From: JAEUKA01 sp035328405 | Lineage (GTDB): Bacteria > Myxococcota_A > Polyangia > Palsa-1104 > JAEUJZ01 | NCBI GenBank assembly: GCA_035328405.1 | Contig: DAOLIT010000021.1 | Location: 1-64,000, forward strand | Direction: 5' to 3' | Length of the DNA: 64,000 bases | In this document: piece by piece, positions 51,739-59,907 of the stretch | Layout: each line of letters opens with the position of its first letter | How positions within the stretch are numbered: the first letter of the stretch is position 1 | Notes under the pieces: model-generated | Seen by the model: only the letters and a program-made list of their open reading frames with translations | What the model was told of the DNA's origin: nothing | The model's database searches: none | Translations under genes and position numbers: made by a program

Positions 51739-52125
51739 ATGCTGAAGCGACGAACCACTTTGTTGTGTTTTGGGATGGCCTTGTTGCTCGGCTTCGGCGT
51801 CGGAGTGGTGCGTGCCGATGTCACGCGATGGTCGAGCGGCGATTGCAAAGCGTTGGCATCGGGCGACGCGAGCTATTGCACGACGAACGATTGCAAAGGC
51901 ATCGCAAAGCGCGACGCGAGCTATTGCAACAGCAACGACTGCAAGGGTTGGGCTCGCATGGACCCGAGTTATTGCGACACAAACGATTGCAAGGGCATCG
52001 CTCGAAAAGACAAGAGCTATTGCCAAACGAACTTCTGCAAAGGAATCGCCAGCGGTGACGCGAGTTACTGCGACGACAACGTCTGCAAAGCCATCGCCCG
52101 CCAAGACAAAAGCTACTGTCCATAG
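51739..52125 (+). CDS. Secreted protein of six 16-residue Cys repeats
   Basis: A 128-residue exported protein. A signal peptide (core LLCFGMALLLGFGVGVVRA, cleavage about residue 27) is followed by a short lead (DVTRWSSG) and six tandem repeats of the pattern DCKGIAxxDASYCxxN, the last one ending at SYCP. Each has Cys at positions 2 and 13, twelve Cys in all, with no other Cys in the mature chain, so one disulphide per repeat or a ladder between neighbours is likely. The mature part is small, hydrophilic and regular, as in some secreted solenoids. Function unknown. ATG 51739 has GGGAG nine bases before it. It lies 44 bases after the tail-tube gene on the same strand. Confidence 0.85.
   Translation: MLKRRTTLLCFGMALLLGFGVGVVRADVTRWSSGDCKALASGDASYCTTNDCKGIAKRDASYCNSNDCKGWARMDPSYCDTNDCKGIARKDKSYCQTNFCKGIASGDASYCDDNVCKAIARQDKSYCP
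51841..52122 (+). repeat. Six 48-bp coding repeats
   Basis: Six head-to-tail units of 48 bases start at 51841, 51889, 51937, 51985, 52033 and 52081 (last one 42 bases). They encode the 16-residue Cys repeats. Units differ mainly at the two variable positions after the GIA core and between Cys and Asn. Confidence 0.93.
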
Positions 52126-52186
52126 TTCGTTCCCACACAGAAACTACTGCGGTCCATAGTTCGTTCCCACACAGAAACTACTGCGG
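52119..52186. repeat. Exact 34-bp tandem duplication over the stop codon
   Basis: Two identical 34-base copies lie at 52119-52152 and 52153-52186. The first contains the last codon and TAG stop of the Cys-repeat protein (52123-52125). Each copy contains CTACTGCGG, and the gene end itself has CTACTG just before the repeat, so strand slippage between these short matches could have made the duplication. The second TAG copy is outside the gene. Confidence 0.95.
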
Positions 52187-52427
52187 TGGGCGCTGGCTAG
52201 GTCAGGCGTGCTCACAACCGTGAAGGCTGCTCCCCCCATGCTTCGTGCCGGGGACTGTCGCGCTCGCCCGCCTACGCCTTCGCCCGACACAAATCTTCGG
52301 GCTCCGTTTCTGGATGGGAAGCAGTCTGATCCCAGATTCTCGTCGATACGCGGCGTGCAGTGGAAACACTAGAACATGCGAGCGATCCAGCGTTTAGTAT
52401 GTGCAAAAACGCTCGGCCCAGCTCCTC
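52187..52427. other. Intergenic stretch before the PEGA kinase gene
   Basis: GC-rich noncoding sequence. A 6-bp stem (GCCCGA 52282-52287 and TCGGGC 52297-52302, nine-base loop) followed by TCCGTTTC may end transcription of the Cys-repeat gene. In the last 60 bases, TTTAGTATGTG lies before the kinase start and could include a -10-like element, but no clear promoter was seen. No coding region is supported. Confidence 0.4.
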
Positions 52428-53681
52428 ATGGCACGTCGGAAACCAGAAACCATCGGAAACTATCGGATTGTGCGCGAAATCGGTCGCGGAGGCATGGGGA
52501 CCGTTTTCGAGGCTGAGCACGAGCGTGTGAAAAATCGCGTCGCGATCAAAGTGCTTCATTCGGAATACGCGCGCGAGCCGCAAATCGTCGCTCGGTTTCG
52601 TCAGGAGCCGATGGCGGCGAACCTGACTCGGCATGCGGGCATCACACACGTTTTCGAGAGCGATGTTTTGCAAGACGGTACGCCGTATCTGGTGATGGAA
52701 TTTCTGGACGGTCAGTCGTTGCGGCAAAGGTTGAAAAAAGCGCGCAGCGGTCTGCCTGAACTGGTGGTGATTCGTTTTGGGCGGCAATTGGCGGATGCTT
52801 TTTCGGCGGCGCACGCAAAAAAGATCATCCATCGCGACATCAAGCCGGAAAACATCATGCTGGTCCGCGACGATGCGGTGCCGGGCGGAGAACGCGCGAA
52901 AGTCCTGGATTTTGGGATTGCCGTCGTGGCGGAAGATGCGTCGCTGTCGATGTCGTCGGGATCGAACACGCAGGTGAAAACGGGGCCGTTTGCGTCGCTT
53001 TTGGGGACGGCAACCTACATGGCCCCAGAGCAGTGTTTGGAAAGCGGGCGGGCGGTCGTGGATGAAAAAACGGATGTGTATGGGCTGGGTGTGGTGTTGT
53101 ACGAGGCGCTGTGTGGTCAGCCTCCGTTTGTTGCGCCCGAGCTGGTCAGCGTCATGCACCAACACATTTCCGAGCCACCGCCGCCGCTGTCTCTTTTGCG
53201 CCAAGACGTGAGGCCGGAACTGGAAACCCTGGTCATGCGCATGCTGGCGAAAGCGGGAAGCGATAGGCCGAGCATGCGAGAGGTGTCGGCGCAGCTTCAC
53301 ACGTTGGAACTGACCGCAGACGATCCATCGGCAGTGTTTTCGGTGCCTCCGCCTTCTCCGTCGGGGACGCGGTGGGGATTCGTTTCGGCAGCGGTCGGCG
53401 CGTTGCTGCTGTTTGGAATTGTTTTTCTGCTGTTTCAACACCGAAAAACGGGTTCGGTGACGTGGCGGATCGACAGCGTGCCGCCGGGCGCATCGGTCGT
53501 GAATACTGCGGGCGAAAACATGGGGCAGACGCCTTTTCGTCATCATCCCAAGCGAGATCTGGGGAAACTGACTGTTTTTGTCCGCATGCCAGGCTACGTT
53601 TCCGAGACGGTGGTGCTGGATTTTGAACGCGATACGCAATTGGTGCTGGAACTTCGCAAGGACACCGGAAAAAAACCATGA
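52428..53681 (+). CDS. Ser/Thr protein kinase with transmembrane helix and PEGA-like domain
   Basis: A 417-residue active-looking kinase. The kinase domain (residues 10-275) has GRGGMGTV, Lys41 in VAIKVL, HRDIKPEN with catalytic Asp137, LDFGIAVV and the APEQ motif. A linker leads to one transmembrane helix (about residues 320-342, AAVGALLLFGIVFLLF), then a PEGA-type domain (IDSVPPGASVVNTAGENMGQ and LTVFVRMPGYVSETVVLD) outside the membrane, which often binds cell-wall or surface material and may sense it. ATG 52428 is ten codons after an in-frame GTG. Its stop overlaps the SppA start (ATGA), so the two are co-translated. Confidence 0.93.
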   Translation: MARRKPETIGNYRIVREIGRGGMGTVFEAEHERVKNRVAIKVLHSEYAREPQIVARFRQEPMAANLTRHAGITHVFESDVLQDGTPYLVMEFLDGQSLRQRLKKARSGLPELVVIRFGRQLADAFSAAHAKKIIHRDIKPENIMLVRDDAVPGGERAKVLDFGIAVVAEDASLSMSSGSNTQVKTGPFASLLGTATYMAPEQCLESGRAVVDEKTDVYGLGVVLYEALCGQPPFVAPELVSVMHQHISEPPPPLSLLRQDVRPELETLVMRMLAKAGSDRPSMREVSAQLHTLELTADDPSAVFSVPPPSPSGTRWGFVSAAVGALLLFGIVFLLFQHRKTGSVTWRIDSVPPGASVVNTAGENMGQTPFRHHPKRDLGKLTVFVRMPGYVSETVVLDFERDTQLVLELRKDTGKKP

Positions 53682-56206
53682 ACCACGTTTTCCGTTCGGG
53701 CGCGCGAGCTTGGTTGGGTTTTTGTCTGGCGTTGCTTTTGTGTTCCTGGAAAGAAATCGGTCACGCACAAGTTCCGGTTCTGCGTTCCCCCATTGAATCG
53801 GTAGGGGCACCCGGAATGGGCGTTTCAGATGGGGGAGAACCCTTTGGTGTGGTCATAAACCCTGCGTCTTTGGGAGGACTTTCGGGGTACAGTTTTGGAC
53901 TCCGGCACAACGAAACGACCGGGCAAATTCCGTGGGCGGGGAGAGGAACGGGGGCCTACTTTGCGACTCCCTTGCCGTATGTGAGTGCCTTGAAAGTGGG
54001 TGCCGGACTCGAGCTTTTGCGTCCTCACGATGATCTGGACATGCTTGGGAAGCTGACGTTGGCGGTGGCGTATCGTCCGGCGTGGTGGGCGTCGGTGGGC
54101 TTTTCGTATGCGCGCACGCTTGGCAAGCCGACAGACAGAAGTTACGGAGAACTGGACACGGTTTCGGTGGGGCTACAGCTGCGGGCGAATCGGCGTCTTT
54201 CGTTTGGCATGGTCGCCCGAGATCTCAATGCTCCCAAGCCGAGCACGCCGTCGTGGTTGCCCGCCATTTCGCGCAGCTATGAGTTTGAAACACTCATCGA
54301 ACCGCTGGGGGATTCGCGTTTTTCCATCGGTTTGTCTGCGCGGGTTGGAGAAATGAATCCAGAAGTCCATCCGCGTCTTCGGATTTGGTTTCGTCCGGTA
54401 TCCGGTTTGGGTGTGGGGTTGGATGGCGGTTCTGTGTTCATCAAAGATGCGGACCCGCGTGAGAAGGTGGCTTGGCGGGCAGGGGTGGGTTTGTCAATCG
54501 ACTTTGCGCAGGTCGGTGCGTCGGTGTTCCAGCTGTTTGGGCGGGGGCAGTCGGCACCTGTCGGCTATCACGGGGGTGCGCTGTCTGTTCGTGTTTCACA
54601 AGAGCGATATCCGGCGATTTGGGAGGGCCCGAAGTCGGTGCTGCGGTTGCATTTGGGGGAAGTGAGCGGGCGGACTCTGTTGCGGACTTTGCTTGCGCTC
54701 AAGCAAGTGGAACGGAATCGCAAATATGAGGGTGTGTTGGTCATCGTGAACGATGTTCCGGGAAACTGGGCAACGGCGCAGGAGATTCGGCAGGCACTGG
54801 TCGCATTGCGGAAAGCAGGCAAGCGGGTTTTGGCGTATGGCGCCGATTTGAGCATGCGGGAGTACTACGTTGCGTCTGCGGCGGATGAAATTCTGCTTGA
54901 TCCGGTCGGTTTGGTGCGGCTGTCGGGAATTGCACAGGGAACGACGCACGTCAAAGAGGCGCTTTTGCGGCTGGGTGTGGCGGTAGACCTTGTGCGAATC
55001 GGGGACTACAAGGCTTCCCCGGAAAGTTTCACGCGCGACGGTCCGAGCGAACGAACGCGGCTCCAGCGACAAAAAGTCGTGGATGATTTGTCGCAGCAAG
55101 TCTTTTCGGACATTGCCACGTCGCGGGGTCTTGCGTTGCCTGCGGTAGAAAAACTTATAGAAGAAGGACAATATCTGCCGACGGCGGCGCAACAGGCTCG
55201 TTTGGTGGATGGTGTGGCGGACCAAACGGAATTGCATCATCGCCTGGCGAAGGTGTTTGGTTCTTCTGTGCGCCTCGAAAACTTGCCTACTGGCGGTCGT
55301 TCGCTGAGTGTACGACCACACGGGGTTGCGGTGATCGAAGTTCGGGGCGACTTGGTGGAAGGTCGCTCGTTCAAGATTCCGTATGTGGATTTTCAAGTGG
55401 TCGGGGCGCAGACGCTGAGTGAGGCGCTTGTGCGGGCGGGCCAAGATCCTCGCGTTGAGGCGGTGGTCTTGCGGGTCGATAGCCCAGGCGGGTCGGCGTT
55501 GGCGGCGGATTTGTTGTCAAGACAGGTCAGCGAGCTGGCCCAGACGAAGCCAGTGATTTGCTCGTTTGGAGACATCGCAGCATCGGGTGGTTACTACTTG
55601 GCGGCCCCCTGTCGCGAGATTTTTGCCGATTCGCTGACCATCACGGGGTCGATTGGAATTTTCGGCGGCAAAGTGGATGCGAGTGGTCTGTTTGCGCGGC
55701 TCGGCGTCGAGCGGGCGCGGTATGTGCGCGGAGAGCACGCGGACATGGAAAGTCCGTTTCGCAGTTACACGGACAAGGAACGCGAGCTGCTTTTGCAACG
55801 GATGCAGGCGGGCTACGAACGGTTTTTGTCCGTCGTGAAGGCTGGGCGAAAGCTGTCCTCGCAAGAAGTGCAGCCAGTGGCGGAGGGGCGGATTTTTTCG
55901 GGAAAACAGGCGATGGCGGGGCGGCTTGTGGACCGCATGGGCGGTTTGACGGATGCGGTGGCCCGAGCGCGCGAGCTGGCAGGCCTTTCGGGCGAAAAAG
56001 ATGCTGAAGTGCTGTTTTGGCCGGAACAACCGAAACATCTGCTGGGAGAGCTTTTGGGGGTCGCGCAGAATTTGGTTTCGGACGAGCCGTTTGTTCTGTC
56101 AGGGGTCGTAAGGAACGTGGTCGGGATGATTCCGGGGGTGGTGTGGGCGCTCTGTCTGGAAGGGGACGTGCTGGCCAGGATGGACGAAGAACCGGTCGCT
56201 CCGTGA
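53678..56206 (+). CDS. sppA: Signal peptide peptidase SppA with N-terminal beta-barrel-like domain
   Basis: An 842-residue serine protease of the SppA (S49) family. The two half-domains occur in order: the catalytic Lys445 in IGDYKASPE in the first and the catalytic Ser636 in DIAASGGYY in the second, with the Ser/Lys dyad spaced as in E. coli SppA. Before the protease is an extra region (about residues 30-300) after a signal peptide. It reads like an outer-membrane barrel: alternating Gly/aromatic strands such as YSFGLRHNETTGQIPWAG, LTLAVAYRPAWWASVGFSYA, SIGLSARVGEMNPEVHPRL. This fusion places the protease in the outer membrane or periplasm. Coupled by ATGA to the kinase gene. Confidence 0.9.
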   Translation: MNHVFRSGARAWLGFCLALLLCSWKEIGHAQVPVLRSPIESVGAPGMGVSDGGEPFGVVINPASLGGLSGYSFGLRHNETTGQIPWAGRGTGAYFATPLPYVSALKVGAGLELLRPHDDLDMLGKLTLAVAYRPAWWASVGFSYARTLGKPTDRSYGELDTVSVGLQLRANRRLSFGMVARDLNAPKPSTPSWLPAISRSYEFETLIEPLGDSRFSIGLSARVGEMNPEVHPRLRIWFRPVSGLGVGLDGGSVFIKDADPREKVAWRAGVGLSIDFAQVGASVFQLFGRGQSAPVGYHGGALSVRVSQERYPAIWEGPKSVLRLHLGEVSGRTLLRTLLALKQVERNRKYEGVLVIVNDVPGNWATAQEIRQALVALRKAGKRVLAYGADLSMREYYVASAADEILLDPVGLVRLSGIAQGTTHVKEALLRLGVAVDLVRIGDYKASPESFTRDGPSERTRLQRQKVVDDLSQQVFSDIATSRGLALPAVEKLIEEGQYLPTAAQQARLVDGVADQTELHHRLAKVFGSSVRLENLPTGGRSLSVRPHGVAVIEVRGDLVEGRSFKIPYVDFQVVGAQTLSEALVRAGQDPRVEAVVLRVDSPGGSALAADLLSRQVSELAQTKPVICSFGDIAASGGYYLAAPCREIFADSLTITGSIGIFGGKVDASGLFARLGVERARYVRGEHADMESPFRSYTDKERELLLQRMQAGYERFLSVVKAGRKLSSQEVQPVAEGRIFSGKQAMAGRLVDRMGGLTDAVARARELAGLSGEKDAEVLFWPEQPKHLLGELLGVAQNLVSDEPFVLSGVVRNVVGMIPGVVWALCLEGDVLARMDEEPVAP

Positions 56207-56210
56207 TGCG

Positions 56211-57986
56211 CTAATCGACGATTTCGGGTTTGCCGATTTTTTTTCCGGCAGTTTGGGGGCCTGGTTTGCCGGCTGGTTTGGTAGGACTCTGTGCAGGATT
56301 TTTCCCCGCGAGGGTTCCGGCTTTTGTGCCAGGCGCGGGTTTGTTTCCCCCGGTCGGAGCGGGTTTTGTGCCTCCCGCCGGAGCTTTTCCCGATGTCACC
56401 CAAGGAGTCGCTTTCGGTGGCGCTTTCGGTGGCGTTTTCGGCGGGTTTTTCGTTTGCGCCACGGGTTTGGCTGGTTCGTCGTGGGCCAAAAGGACATTCA
56501 AGGTCACATCGTCGTCGATGTTGGCGTCCACCACTTGGTCTTTGTAGTTGGGCCGACGCAAAAGCAGCTTGAGTGGCGTTTTGCCGCGCGGCCAGTCTTT
56601 CTTCATGGGCGTCATGCCGATCGAACGTCCCGAATCGGCCAGGAATACATCCGCACCGGCTGGGGTACTTTCGATCGACAGCAGGACCGAGGCTCGTTCG
56701 ACTTGCGTTGAGACGACACTGGGGCGATTCGCGTCGCGCTGCTCGCGCAAGGCGCGAACGAAGAAGGCAGCCCCCACGGAAAGCACGACGATGCCAAAGG
56801 CTGCGGACACGGCGATGATTCTTCGTCGGGTGGTCGGCGTGATGGATGCGCTGCTTTGTCCGGTGGAGCCGCCGAGCGTGGATTGTCGCGCGCCGGAATT
56901 GGAGTCTTTGTCCGCTTTGTCTCGGGCAGAAGCGAGCTGGTTTTTGGTCGGGGTATCGTCCTCGCTTGAACTTTGCGAAGTGAGAGGATTTGACACAACC
57001 GCGCCGACGAGGGAAGGCATTCCTGGCACGCTGCCCGGCGAAAAACCAGGGATGGGAATGTTGGCAGAAGAAAGCTGATAGCCAGTCGGCAGACGCACGA
57101 TTGCATGCGCCATGGTGGGATAGGCAACCGCGAGGCCGTCGAGTTCGACCGTCACCTGCTTCATCGTGGGGCGTTCGGCTTTGTTCTTGATGAGCAAACG
57201 GTGAACGACTTGCCCCAAATTGACCGGAACGTGCGGCGCGACCTCTTTGAGGGGTGCCGGTTCGTCGTAAATCTGCTTGGCCAGAATCTCGCCCTGCGCG
57301 CCCGTGAACGGCGGCTTTCCGACGAGCATCTCGTACATGATGACGCCCAGCGAATACACGTCGGCTTTGTCGTCCACGTTTCCCGCGCCGCGACACTGTT
57401 CCGGGGCCATGTATTTGGGCGTGCCCATGACGACATCTGCGGCGGTTTGCGCTGCGCCTTGGTTGAGCTCGGCAGCGACTTTGGCGATGCCAAAATCGAG
57501 CAGCTTCACTCGGATGCGCCCAGGTGCTTCGGGGTCCGGGTCCGAAATCAACATGATGTTGTCGGGCTTCAAATCCCGGTGGATCACGCCTTTTTCGTGG
57601 GCAGCGGCGAGCGCGGCGGCGATCTGGCGCGAGATACGCACGACCTCGGGCACGCCGAGTTTGCCCCCGTTGGCTTTGAGTTTCTGGCCGAGCGTGTCGC
57701 CTTTCAGAAACTCCATGACCAGGTAGGCGACGCCGAACGGAAGCTGTCCGTAGTCGGAAATTTGGACGATGCCCGGATGGTCCACGATGTTGACGGCCCG
57801 CGCCTCGTTGAAGAAACGCTGTGCGATCTCTTGTTCTTGGGCGTAACGACCGTGCAGCACTTTGATGGCGACGCGCCGCTCGATGGGCTCTTGAATCGCC
57901 TCATACACTGCGCCCATGCCGCCTTTTCCGATCAAGCGGACCAGGCGGTACGAGCCTATCTTCTCGCGCGGCAGACCTGTAGACAC
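56211..57986 (-). CDS. Ser/Thr protein kinase with transmembrane helix, PEGA domain and Lys/Pro/Gly-rich tail
   Basis: A 591-residue kinase. Kinase domain (residues 12-280): GKGGMGAVYEA, Lys in VAIKVL, HRDLKPDN with Asp138, LLDFGIAKV and the APEQ motif. A linker rich in Ser follows, then one transmembrane helix (about residues 390-412, IIAVSAAFGIVVLSVGAAFFV), a PEGA domain (IESTPAGADVFLADSGRS, LLLRRPNYKDQVVDA) and a 95-residue tail rich in Pro, Lys and Gly (PPKTPPKAPPKATP, KPAPTGGNKPAPGTK) that is probably extracytoplasmic and flexible, with repeated motifs. GTG 57986 has GCAGG just upstream. It ends four bases from the SppA gene on the other strand. Confidence 0.93.
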   Translation of the reverse strand: MSTGLPREKIGSYRLVRLIGKGGMGAVYEAIQEPIERRVAIKVLHGRYAQEQEIAQRFFNEARAVNIVDHPGIVQISDYGQLPFGVAYLVMEFLKGDTLGQKLKANGGKLGVPEVVRISRQIAAALAAAHEKGVIHRDLKPDNIMLISDPDPEAPGRIRVKLLDFGIAKVAAELNQGAAQTAADVVMGTPKYMAPEQCRGAGNVDDKADVYSLGVIMYEMLVGKPPFTGAQGEILAKQIYDEPAPLKEVAPHVPVNLGQVVHRLLIKNKAERPTMKQVTVELDGLAVAYPTMAHAIVRLPTGYQLSSANIPIPGFSPGSVPGMPSLVGAVVSNPLTSQSSSEDDTPTKNQLASARDKADKDSNSGARQSTLGGSTGQSSASITPTTRRRIIAVSAAFGIVVLSVGAAFFVRALREQRDANRPSVVSTQVERASVLLSIESTPAGADVFLADSGRSIGMTPMKKDWPRGKTPLKLLLRRPNYKDQVVDANIDDDVTLNVLLAHDEPAKPVAQTKNPPKTPPKAPPKATPWVTSGKAPAGGTKPAPTGGNKPAPGTKAGTLAGKNPAQSPTKPAGKPGPQTAGKKIGKPEIVD

Positions 57987-58123
57987 TACCTGCGCATCTT
58001 ACCACTTGGATGCCTCGGAGAAGAAGAGGGATGCAGCGGCGTTTTCGACCCGAAACCGCAGGGCCGATGTAGGGGCGCTGGGGCTCTTCCGCAGAAACCA
58101 CCGAGCTTGTCAGAACCCGGCTT
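57987..58123. other. Noncoding lead before the repeat array
   Basis: This is the upstream region of the kinase gene. No RNA gene, gene or clear promoter was recognised. Confidence 0.4.
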
Positions 58124-58473
58124 GGTTTCATCTGGGAAGGCAAGGCGCTTGACAGCAAGCACCCTGGATTCAGGGAGGAAGAAAAAAGGGTTGCCAACAA
58201 GCGGCCTGGTTTCNNNNNNNNNNNNNNNNNNNNNNNNNNNNNNNNNNNNNNNNNNNNNNNNNNNNNNNNNNNNNNNNNNNNNNNNNNNNNNNNNNNNNNN
58301 NNNNNNNNNNNNNGCACCCTGGATTCAGGGAGGAAGAAAAAAGGGTTGCCAACAAGCGGCCTGGTTTCATCTGGGAAGGCAAGGCGCTTGACAGCAAGCA
58401 CCCTGGATTCAGGGAGGAAGAAAAAAGGGTTGCCAACAAGCGGCCTGGTTTCGCCCTGGTTTCATTTGGGAAG
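58124..58473. repeat. 84-bp tandem repeat array with two hairpins per unit
   Basis: An 84-base unit starts at 58124 and again at 58208 (six bases before the gap), and two visible copies lie after the gap (the second half of one to 58362 and a full one at 58363-58446), followed by a truncated copy to about 58473. The visible copies are identical. Each unit has two perfect small hairpins, GCTTG-ACAG-CAAGC and, one base later, CCCTG-GATT-CAGGG, plus a purine-rich AGGGAGGAAG stretch. No unit has a stop in at least one frame on each strand, because 84 is a multiple of three, but no gene is supported. The distance across the gap is not a multiple of 84, so the gap length is arbitrary. Confidence 0.9.
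58214..58313. other. Assembly gap (100 N) inside the repeat array
   Basis: Exactly 100 N, the usual length for a gap of unknown size. It interrupts the 84-bp array, so it most likely hides further copies. Confidence 0.97.
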
Positions 58474-58494
58474 CTGTGGCGCGTGGGGTATTGG

Positions 58495-59103
58495 TTACGG
58501 GGTTTCTTGTGCAGGCGGCTTGGGAGGGGGCTTTGGCGTTGCGTTTGCCTGGATGCGGCGATAGAGGCTGACGTTTTTTTGGACGGTGTCGCGGTCGTGG
58601 AAGGCGCGGAGCTTGGCGTCTTCCCATTCTCGATCCAGCTCGGTCAGGCCCCATGTGCGGTCGCCGACTTCGCTGCGCGCCAAACGGAACGGGTTTCCCG
58701 CCTGGGGTCCGCAAAAGGCCACGTCGGCTTGTTCGACTTGGACAGGCATCTGCTGTGCGACGCGAGCGCGAAAGGCGGGGGCGTACCGTTCGTGATACAG
58801 GACGCCGAACATGGCGCGCCCGCTCTCTTTTCCGGCGGCGTACAGGCGAGCGCGGGCCCCAGGCACAAGCGACGGTGGGTAGTGCTTTTGGATTTCGGCG
58901 GCCATGTCTCGATGGAGGGTGTGGACGGTCGAAATCGACCACTGCGTCGAAAGCAAAAGTGCGTCGTACACAGCGGGGCCATCGGCTTCCCAAATCGCGT
59001 CGCTCAACCGGGTGCAAGCGGTTTCAGGCGAACGGCCGCAACCGCACAGAACGGAAAAACAAAACGCGAAAAGACCGCAGCGATCGAGCTTCGCGAAGGT
59101 CAT
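58495..59103 (-). CDS. Lipoprotein of unknown function
   Basis: A 202-residue predicted lipoprotein with signal LFAFCFSVLCGCG and lipobox VLCGC (Cys about residue 21-23). The mature domain has no family I recognise; it is mostly helical (RLSDAIWEADGPAVYDALLL, STVHTLHRDMAAEIQKHYPP) and looks like a small stand-alone fold found in myxobacterial lipoproteins that follow a membrane protein. Its ATG overlaps the stop of the upstream membrane-protein gene by four bases (ATGA). The C-terminal tail is Pro/Lys-rich. The stop lies just after the 84-bp repeat array. Confidence 0.75.
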   Translation of the reverse strand: MTFAKLDRCGLFAFCFSVLCGCGRSPETACTRLSDAIWEADGPAVYDALLLSTQWSISTVHTLHRDMAAEIQKHYPPSLVPGARARLYAAGKESGRAMFGVLYHERYAPAFRARVAQQMPVQVEQADVAFCGPQAGNPFRLARSEVGDRTWGLTELDREWEDAKLRAFHDRDTVQKNVSLYRRIQANATPKPPPKPPAQETP

Positions 59104-59543
59104 GCGCTCGGCTCGTCGTCAGGCCCTTTTTCTTTAGGTGGATTGCTCGGCGAAACATCCTGCGGGCTCGAGGTCCTTTTTTCGCTGTCCTTTTTCTGGG
59201 CAAGCAGGATCGATTGCCGTCGCAGGGTTTGGTGGTGAAGCACCAGCCGCATCTCGATGTAAAGCCCGATGATGAGCCACAGGAGCGGAAAACCCGGAAG
59301 CTCGAAACCGCGCACTTTGGCGAAGGTCAAAAGCCCGCCGACCATCGCAATCAGGGCGGCACCAGTGGGAATCGCAAGAGAGAAAACGCGCCTAAAGGCC
59401 AGAAACAAACCGCCGAACAGCAGCGCCGCTCCGACGATCAGATTGCCGGGCGCAGACAAAAGCCCGAATGGATGGAAACGCACGACGGCAAATACGCCCA
59501 TCATGCACATCATCACGACCAGGTAAGAGGTTTGTGATCGCAC
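59100..59543 (-). CDS. Four-helix membrane protein of unknown function
   Basis: A 147-residue integral membrane protein with about four hydrophobic segments (YLVVMMCMMGVFAVVRF, LIVGAALLFGGLFLAF, LAIPTGAALIAMVGGLLTF, LPGFPLLWLIIGLYIEMRL) and a charged cytoplasmic tail (LLAQKKDSEKRTSS...KEKGPDDEPSA). No known family. It is coupled by ATGA to the downstream lipoprotein gene. It lies upstream of, and divergent from, dnaA; genes of small membrane proteins are often near dnaA but this one is not recognised as YidC or RnpA. Confidence 0.75.
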   Translation of the reverse strand: MRSQTSYLVVMMCMMGVFAVVRFHPFGLLSAPGNLIVGAALLFGGLFLAFRRVFSLAIPTGAALIAMVGGLLTFAKVRGFELPGFPLLWLIIGLYIEMRLVLHHQTLRRQSILLAQKKDSEKRTSSPQDVSPSNPPKEKGPDDEPSA

Positions 59544-59907
59544 AGGAAACTTCCACTTTCTTTCACCAGAACATCAACAGTTCATCAAAAAATCGGCACC
59601 GAGGTCGTCAAAACATCGGAAAAAACAACGCCAACAGGCGCCAAACCTACCGCAAGACGCCGCCTGGGTTTCCGAAAGCCTCCACTTTTGTTTTTTTCCG
59701 TCGGTCATTTTTTTTCGGCTTGCCGTGATCGGCCTGGCTTTGGTATTCAGGGCACCTCTTTTGGCGAGCCGGTTGCTGGGTTCCCCGGCGGTCCGGTTCT
59801 GCGTCGCGCCTAGGTTCTCTGCTGAGTTCTGTGGGCAATTTCGTTTCATGTTGTTTGTTTCCGTGCGTGGTATGTCCACAGCGTCGATAAGTCGTGGGTG
59901 GTGAAGC
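59544..59907. other. Noncoding region upstream of dnaA
   Basis: A 364-base gap with several T or A runs (for example 59688-59694 and 59709-59716). Two weak DnaA-box-like nonamers occur, on the minus strand at 59830-59838 and on the plus strand at 59872-59880, each with two mismatches to TTATCCACA. Two weak sites do not make a convincing origin, though they could serve dnaA autoregulation. No gene is seen. Confidence 0.4.

Noticed and set aside
52187..52302. Remnant of a mobile element after the 34-bp duplication
   Set aside because: GC-rich and slightly repetitive looking, but with no inverted ends, target duplication or transposase remains.
52272..53810. Long minus-strand open frame opposite the PEGA kinase
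   Set aside because: The composition is Arg/His-rich with no domain, and the plus strand encodes a complete kinase; it is an antisense shadow.
55813..57396. 527-codon minus-strand frame crossing from the kinase gene into SppA
   Set aside because: It is out of frame with the real kinase gene on the same strand and antisense to SppA, with no recognisable motif.
57105..58391. Open frame on the plus strand reading through the repeat array and the N gap
   Set aside because: It is antisense to the kinase gene, and the part after 57986 is open only because the 84-bp unit is a multiple of three and N is not a stop.
58124..58473. CRISPR array
   Set aside because: The copies are directly adjacent with no variable spacers and the unit is 84 bp; no cas gene is present.
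59830..59880. Replication origin next to dnaA
   Set aside because: Just two DnaA-box-like nonamers, each with two mismatches, and no AT-rich unwinding element clearly beyond short T/A runs.
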